9,360 nt of DNA from Pyrodictiaceae archaeon. GTDB taxonomy: Archaea; Thermoproteota; Thermoprotei_A; Sulfolobales; Pyrodictiaceae. Positions 6,395 through 9,360 of the stretch are shown here, piece by piece (the stretch's first letter is position 1; the number at the start of each line of letters is the position of its first letter). The stretch spans positions 1 through 9,360 of the forward strand of contig JALUFI010000231.1 in the NCBI GenBank assembly GCA_027043685.1, in the 5' to 3' direction. Under the pieces are notes generated by a model. The model was not told where the DNA came from. It searched no databases and was given only the letters and a program-made list of their open reading frames with translations. The position numbers and the translations under genes are program-made.

Positions 6395-6401
6395 GAGTAG
6401 G

Positions 6402-6409
6402 GGATAAAC
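6402..6409 (-). promoter_or_regulatory. TATA-like box before the hypothetical gene pair
   Basis: Read on the minus strand this is GTTTATCC, an AT-rich interruption of GC-rich sequence. Initiation about 25 bases downstream would fall near 6380, after the first TTG at 6394 and before the TTG at 6364, supporting the shorter protein. Confidence 0.42.
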
Positions 6410-6446
6410 GCCTAGCCACGCGTCTAAGGAGAACCCTCACCGGGCA

Positions 6447-6470
6447 CGGGGCTATGCGGTGTGAGCCCCG
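6447..6470. other. 7-bp inverted repeat between genes
   Basis: CGGGGCT and AGCCCCG form a perfect 7-bp stem around a 10-base loop, 3' of the PH-like/SHOCT gene and upstream of the next promoter. No T-run follows on either strand, so it is not a standard archaeal terminator. In sequence this GC-rich, chance stems are common. Confidence 0.3.
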
Positions 6471-6550
6471 CGCAGTCCCGGCTAAGCCCCCCGGGGGCGA
6501 GAGGAGGGCCCCGAGGGGGATGCTGCTACTAGGGGTGGGCCGAGCCCCGC

Positions 6551-7138
6551 CTAGCCGGTTAGCTGTCGGAGTATCCTCTCCTTTAGCCTCTGGTACTCCT
6601 CCAGCGTGATCGCTCCCTCGTCGAGGAGCTTCTTGAGCCTCTCAAGCTCCTCTAGGGGGTCGAGCGCTCTCCGCGGCTGGTCGGGCCGGGTGACTCCCCT
6701 GGCTATGAGCTCCTTGGGCTTGTCTAGTACGACTTCCTCGCTGGTCAAGTGCTTCTTGCGGACAATGGTTGGGGGCTCCACCGCGACGGCCTCCAGCGCC
6801 TTCTTTATGAGCCGGAGCGCCTCCTCCGCCTGGTCCTTGCTCATCCAGGGCAGATCCACCTTGGAGCCGTCCTCGAGCTCTATCGTGAACTCTGATGCAA
6901 CTATGCCCTTGCGGAAGTAGACGCGGCGCAGCCTCTCATACGGCACCGAGACTAGCTCGTACCTGCCGAGCAGCTTCTCGTCGAAAACTATGAGGCGCCT
7001 ATCGGTCACAACGAGCCACTTGGGCTTCTCCAGTGCGAGGCCACGCTGCTTAACATACCCGATGACTGTCTCGCCTGGCTCAAGGTTCTCCAGGAGCTTC
7101 TTCGGCAGCTCGGCGCCGCGGTGACCCATGCCAGCCAC
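6551..7138 (-). CDS. PH-like and SHOCT two-domain protein
   Basis: The 195-residue product (from GTG 7138) has two recognisable parts. Residues about 14-115 resemble the bacterial/archaeal PH-like fold: LEPGETVIGYVKQRG, WLVVTDRRLIVFDEKLLGRYE, then VPYERLRRVYFRKGI and SEFTIELEDG, followed by a helix (SKDQAEEALRLIKKALEAV). After a charged linker, residues about 159-193 (DPLEELERLKKLLDEGAITLEEYQRLKERIL) are a typical SHOCT domain, a short C-terminal helical module often found on such proteins and thought to mediate oligomerisation. The biochemical role is unknown. GTG 7138 has GGAGG four bases upstream; ATG 7129 and GTG 7162 are alternatives. No signal or membrane segment is seen. It lies 169 bases after cdvC on the same strand, with its own weak TATA-like box. 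Confidence 0.85.
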   Translation of the reverse strand: MAGMGHRGAELPKKLLENLEPGETVIGYVKQRGLALEKPKWLVVTDRRLIVFDEKLLGRYELVSVPYERLRRVYFRKGIVASEFTIELEDGSKVDLPWMSKDQAEEALRLIKKALEAVAVEPPTIVRKKHLTSEEVVLDKPKELIARGVTRPDQPRRALDPLEELERLKKLLDEGAITLEEYQRLKERILRQLTG

Positions 7139-7176
7139 TGCCCCTCCGGGGGCGGGATACACGTGCCCCTGGGAGC

Positions 7177-7184
7177 CATTTACC
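7177..7184 (-). promoter_or_regulatory. Weak TATA-like box before the PH-like/SHOCT gene
   Basis: The minus strand reads GGTAAATG here. Initiation about 25 bases downstream, near 7155, would leave a leader of about 17 bases containing GGAGG before GTG 7138. The match is weak; transcription from cdvC could also continue into the gene. Confidence 0.3.
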
Positions 7185-7307
7185 GTAGCGGAGGCCTCGC
7201 AGCGGCTAGGCCTCCGGAGAAGAGGCTAGGCGGGCTGGCCCCTCGCCCTGGCTTGGAGGAGCGCGGGGGAGCCGTCTTCCCTGGGTGCCGGGCCCGTGGA
7301 GCCTGGG

Positions 7308-8420
7308 TTAGCCGCGGAACCTCTCGTACCACTTCTCGTAGGCCTTTATCATCTCCTTGGTTATGCTTGGCTTCCTGCTCCTTATCGCCTCGATGAAGTC
7401 CCTCATTGTTATCGGCCTGGGTTCTCCCTCGCCGTTCCCGTTCTCGAAGAGCTCCCTGACTGTGCGTAGGTGTGCCTCCATGACTATGTCTTTTATATCG
7501 CTAGCACTGTAGCCCTCGGTCATCTCTGCCAGCTTCTCTAGGTCCACGTCGGGTGCGAGGCGCAGCTTGCTCGTGTAGAGCCGGAATATCTCAAGCCTGG
7601 CCCTCTTGTCGGGCGGTGGTATGTAGATGCGCTTCTGGAACCTCCTTATGAACGGCTCATCCAGCTTCCAGGGCTTATTCGTAGCGCCTATTACGTATAC
7701 GTGTAGCTTGTTGCTCTTGTCCTGCAGGCCGTCCATCTCCTTGAGGAACTGGTTCCTCACGCGTACCTCGCCGCCGACCTCGCTCTCGTGCACACCCAGC
7801 AGCGCGTCTATCTCGTCAATGAATATTATGGCTGGCTTGCCGCTCTTGGCTGCCTGCCTCGCCTTCTCGAAGAGCATCCGGACCCTGCGCTCTGCCTCGC
7901 CGAGCCACTTACTCATTATGCTGGCGGCGTCGACGTTGAAGAATACGCCGTCAACCTCGTTGGCCACCGCGGCGGCGAGCATGGTCTTGCCGCAGCCCGG
8001 TGGTCCGAAGAGGAGGATGCCACGCGGCCACCCGAGGGGGAAGAGGTCCGGCCTCTTAACGGGGTAGATTATGGCCTCCTTTATAGCCTGCTTCGCGTGC
8101 TCGAGGTCGGCTATGTCGCGGAAGGTGACCTTCGGCTTCTCGGTGACTATCCAGTCCTCAAGCTGCTCCGCCTCCTGCGGCGTAGCGGGGACGCCGAGCT
8201 TCTCCAGCTGCTCCACGCGCTTCTGGTACTGGGCGAGGATGTTGCGATACACGTGGATGAGGGGGTTGTCGGGGTAGAGCCTGATTATCTTCCGGAGAAC
8301 CTCTATCGCACGCTTATAGTTCTCAACCGCCTCCTGTATCCTCCCCTCGCGGTCAGCCTTGACGGCTGCGAGGGCATAGCTCCTGGCCATCAGCTCTAGG
8401 CGCTGGAGACCCGTGGGCAT
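7308..8420 (-). CDS. cdvC: CdvC, Vps4-like AAA ATPase of the archaeal ESCRT division machinery
   Basis: In crenarchaea that divide with Cdv proteins, CdvC remodels and disassembles ESCRT-III (CdvB) filaments at the division membrane, using ATP. From ATG 8420-8418 the product has 370 residues, near the family norm. Residues about 4-78 are a MIT domain of three helices (LMARSYALAAVKADREG, AVENYKRAIEVLRKII, then the third helix), which binds CdvB tails. Residues about 98-330 are the AAA module: Walker A GPPGCGKT (139-146), Walker B IIFIDEID (around D202, E203), sensor-1 GATNKP (N248), and Arg fingers in RRFQKR (259-264). A C-terminal helix (ITKEMIKAYEKWYERF) closes the protein, as in Vps4. TTG 8435 would add five residues. 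cdvA and cdvB, often next to cdvC in Sulfolobales, are not on either side here. Confidence 0.93.
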   Translation of the reverse strand: MPTGLQRLELMARSYALAAVKADREGRIQEAVENYKRAIEVLRKIIRLYPDNPLIHVYRNILAQYQKRVEQLEKLGVPATPQEAEQLEDWIVTEKPKVTFRDIADLEHAKQAIKEAIIYPVKRPDLFPLGWPRGILLFGPPGCGKTMLAAAVANEVDGVFFNVDAASIMSKWLGEAERRVRMLFEKARQAAKSGKPAIIFIDEIDALLGVHESEVGGEVRVRNQFLKEMDGLQDKSNKLHVYVIGATNKPWKLDEPFIRRFQKRIYIPPPDKRARLEIFRLYTSKLRLAPDVDLEKLAEMTEGYSASDIKDIVMEAHLRTVRELFENGNGEGEPRPITMRDFIEAIRSRKPSITKEMIKAYEKWYERFRG

Positions 8421-8466
8421 AACCTCTCCGCCCAAACCCGGTATTACGGGCGACGCTTTGCCAGCG

Positions 8467-8473
8467 TTTTAAG
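8467..8473 (-). promoter_or_regulatory. TATA box for cdvC
   Basis: CTTAAAA on the minus strand is the clearest TATA match in the window. Initiation about 25 bases downstream, near 8444, leaves a leader of about 24 bases containing GGAGAGG before ATG 8420. Confidence 0.6.
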
Positions 8474-8500
8474 GCGGGAGGGGTAGTCCTACCGCCCGCC
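8473..8500. promoter_or_regulatory. Interrupted inverted repeat adjoining the cdvC TATA box
   Basis: GGCGGG (8473-8478) pairs with CCCGCC (8495-8500), and inside it GGTAG (8482-8486) pairs with CTACC (8489-8493); the two stems are separated by a small asymmetric internal loop. The repeat touches the upstream side of the cdvC TATA box, where transcription factor B binds. It could be a regulator site or a structure at the end of an upstream transcript; function is inferred from position only. Confidence 0.4.
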
Positions 8501-8633
8501 ACGCCTTCCCCCGGAGGCAGCGGCGCCGCCTAGAGCGAGGATGCTGCCCTAGAGCCGAGCTGCAGAGGCCAATACTGCGAGGAGGCATAGTTGCGTGGCA
8601 GAAGAGGGGCGGAAACCCGGGAGAGTGGGTTGT

Positions 8634-8655
8634 GTGGTTCAAACACGTGGTTCAA
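8634..8655. repeat. Tandem 9-bp repeat GTGGTTCAA
   Basis: GTGGTTCAA occurs at 8634-8642 and 8647-8655, 13 bp apart, just 3' of the 63-residue gene. The first copy is flanked by short GTGT/ACAC arms. No other copies were seen nearby. The rest of the 8501-8675 gap shows no gene. Confidence 0.45.
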
Positions 8656-8675
8656 GGGGGAGTGTTTCTCCGTGC

Positions 8676-8867
8676 CTAGCGCCTGCTGCTCCTCCTGGCC
8701 CTCTTGCTGGGCCTTAGGGGGGCTATTCCGTGGTAGTGGGGCTCGGCTAGGAGCCTCTTCTCCGCCTCCTCTATCTCTGTCGGTGTCGGCTTCCTGCCCT
8801 CGAGCCTCTCCTTTAGGAGCTGCTCCCAGAGGGTTCGGCGTACGTGGGTGAAGTGTAGGCGCAGCAT
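8676..8867 (-). CDS. Small charged hypothetical protein (63 residues)
   Basis: I do not recognise the family. The translation looks like a real soluble protein: an N-terminal helix (FTHVRRTLWEQLLKERLEG), a PTPTEIEEAEKRLLAE helix capped by PTPT, a PHYHGIAPL turn, and a basic tail (RPSKRARRSSRR) that may contact nucleic acid. The ATG at 8867-8865 has AGGGTGGG upstream at a good distance and a TATA-like box about 65 bases upstream. No membrane segment or Cys pair is seen. It lies 255 bases before cdvC on the same strand, but cdvC has its own promoter, so a shared function is not implied. Confidence 0.68.
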   Translation of the reverse strand: MLRLHFTHVRRTLWEQLLKERLEGRKPTPTEIEEAEKRLLAEPHYHGIAPLRPSKRARRSSRR

Positions 8868-8929
8868 TGTTTCCCACCCTTCTCCCTCGCCTAGGTGATT
8901 CTCCAGACGTAGTGGTGGGATACATGGAG

Positions 8930-8937
8930 CCTATAAG
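8930..8937 (-). promoter_or_regulatory. TATA-like box before the 63-residue gene
   Basis: CTTATAGG on the minus strand lies in an AT-rich island (8930-8957) that also contains the perfect inverted repeat TTTAT-C-ATAAA at 8941-8951. Initiation near 8908 would leave a leader of about 40 bases. A second TATA-like box within the island (CTTTATGA) is possible. Confidence 0.45.
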
Positions 8938-9021
8938 AGGTTTATCATAAAGGATTGTTGACTAGGTGTGGTGGTGGGTGGAGAAGAGGCTGGGAGCAAC
9001 CGGGGAAGAAGCAAGAGGGGA

Positions 9022-9360
9022 CTAGCGCCCTCCCTGGGTGATGCGTCTAGCCGCGGCCAGGTAGTGGATGGGCTCCCCGAGGGCTGCGTGCACCGCCTCC
9101 AGCAGGGCCTCCGAGCGCTCCGGGTGGGGTTGGATGACGCCGGCCAGGTCTCTCAGCCTCAGCCCCTTGGCTATCGCCACGGCCGCCTCCGCGGCAAGCT
9201 CGGCCGCCCCTGGCGCCGCGGCCTCAAGGCCCATTATCCTTCCCGTCCCGGGGTCGTAGACTACTGCGACGTAGCCGTCCTCGGCCCCCACTAGGCGGGC
9301 GTGGAGGCTCCACCCGAGCCTTATCCTCGCAGCCCCGAGGCCCCTCGCCCTCGCCTCGTC
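9022..9360 (-). CDS. Dihydrolipoamide dehydrogenase-like flavoprotein, C-terminal dimerisation domain (partial)
   Basis: Only the last 112 residues are inside the window; the frame is open to the right edge. The segment matches the dimerisation domain of pyridine nucleotide-disulphide oxidoreductases: GYVAVVYDPGTGRIMGLEA (strand pair), ELAAEAAVAIAKGLRLRDL (helix), and QPHPERSEALLEAV, where the His and Glu of HPxxSE form the catalytic pair at the dimer interface of dihydrolipoamide dehydrogenase and its relatives. The C-terminus lacks the vicinal Cys pair of mercuric reductases. The redox Cys pair and the FAD and NAD domains lie outside, so the substrate cannot be fixed. The tail after HPERSE (HAALGEPIHYLAAARRITQGGR) is short and ordinary. 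Confidence 0.85.
   Translation of the reverse strand, partial: DEARARGLGAARIRLGWSLHARLVGAEDGYVAVVYDPGTGRIMGLEAAAPGAAELAAEAAVAIAKGLRLRDLAGVIQPHPERSEALLEAVHAALGEPIHYLAAARRITQGGR

Noticed and set aside
8530..8925. 131-residue frame overlapping the 63-residue gene on the same strand
   Set aside because: Its Pro/Arg/Gly-rich translation has no secondary-structure pattern, whereas the 63-residue frame has clear helices, a good ribosome binding site and a promoter.
8929..8957. AT-rich inverted repeat considered as a dif site for the XerA recombinase
   Set aside because: Only TTTAT-C-ATAAA is symmetric; the roughly 11-bp arms and central spacer expected of dif are missing, and the region is better explained as the promoter of the 63-residue gene.

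Overview
The window looks like the chromosome of a hyperthermophilic crenarchaeon (Thermoproteota), perhaps of the Desulfurococcales/Pyrodictiaceae type. The evidence is a split two-subunit transketolase, an unregulated-type DAHP synthase, a CdvC/Vps4 cell-division ATPase, an archaeal Xer recombinase, AGG/ATA-rich codon use, GTG and TTG starts, and TATA-like boxes about 45-65 bases before starts. Overall GC is high, with a few small AT-rich islands at promoters. The lineage is inferred from gene content only; no RNA gene is visible to confirm it.

Left part (1-4071): two divergent units leave a compact intergenic region. The minus strand carries transketolase, N-terminal subunit first and then the C-terminal subunit, which runs off the left edge. 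The plus strand carries DAHP synthase, 3-dehydroquinate synthase (aroB) and 3-dehydroquinase (aroD), tightly packed. Transketolase supplies erythrose 4-phosphate, which DAHP synthase condenses with phosphoenolpyruvate, so the two arms are biochemically linked. A perfect 15-bp palindrome lies exactly between the two opposed TATA-like boxes. The transketolase leader/start region also holds near-identical 20-bp repeats and a second palindrome.

Middle part (4037-5864): the aro unit stops at aroD, whose 3' end overlaps by 35 bp the 3' end of a convergent XerA-type tyrosine recombinase. The recombinase has all its catalytic residues plus a tail of about 138 residues rich in Pro, Gln, Ala and Tyr. 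About 580 bases upstream of its start hold no convincing gene.

Right part (5865-9360): all genes are on the minus strand. In order of transcription they are the C-terminal end of a dihydrolipoamide dehydrogenase-like flavoprotein (entering from the right edge), a 63-residue hypothetical protein, the division ATPase cdvC with its own TATA-like box and an adjoining inverted repeat, a PH-like/SHOCT two-domain protein, a hypothetical protein of about 130 residues, and a 44-residue single-pass membrane protein joined to it by an ATGA overlap. Neither cdvA nor cdvB is next to cdvC. No CRISPR array, insertion sequence, tRNA or rRNA gene was seen.
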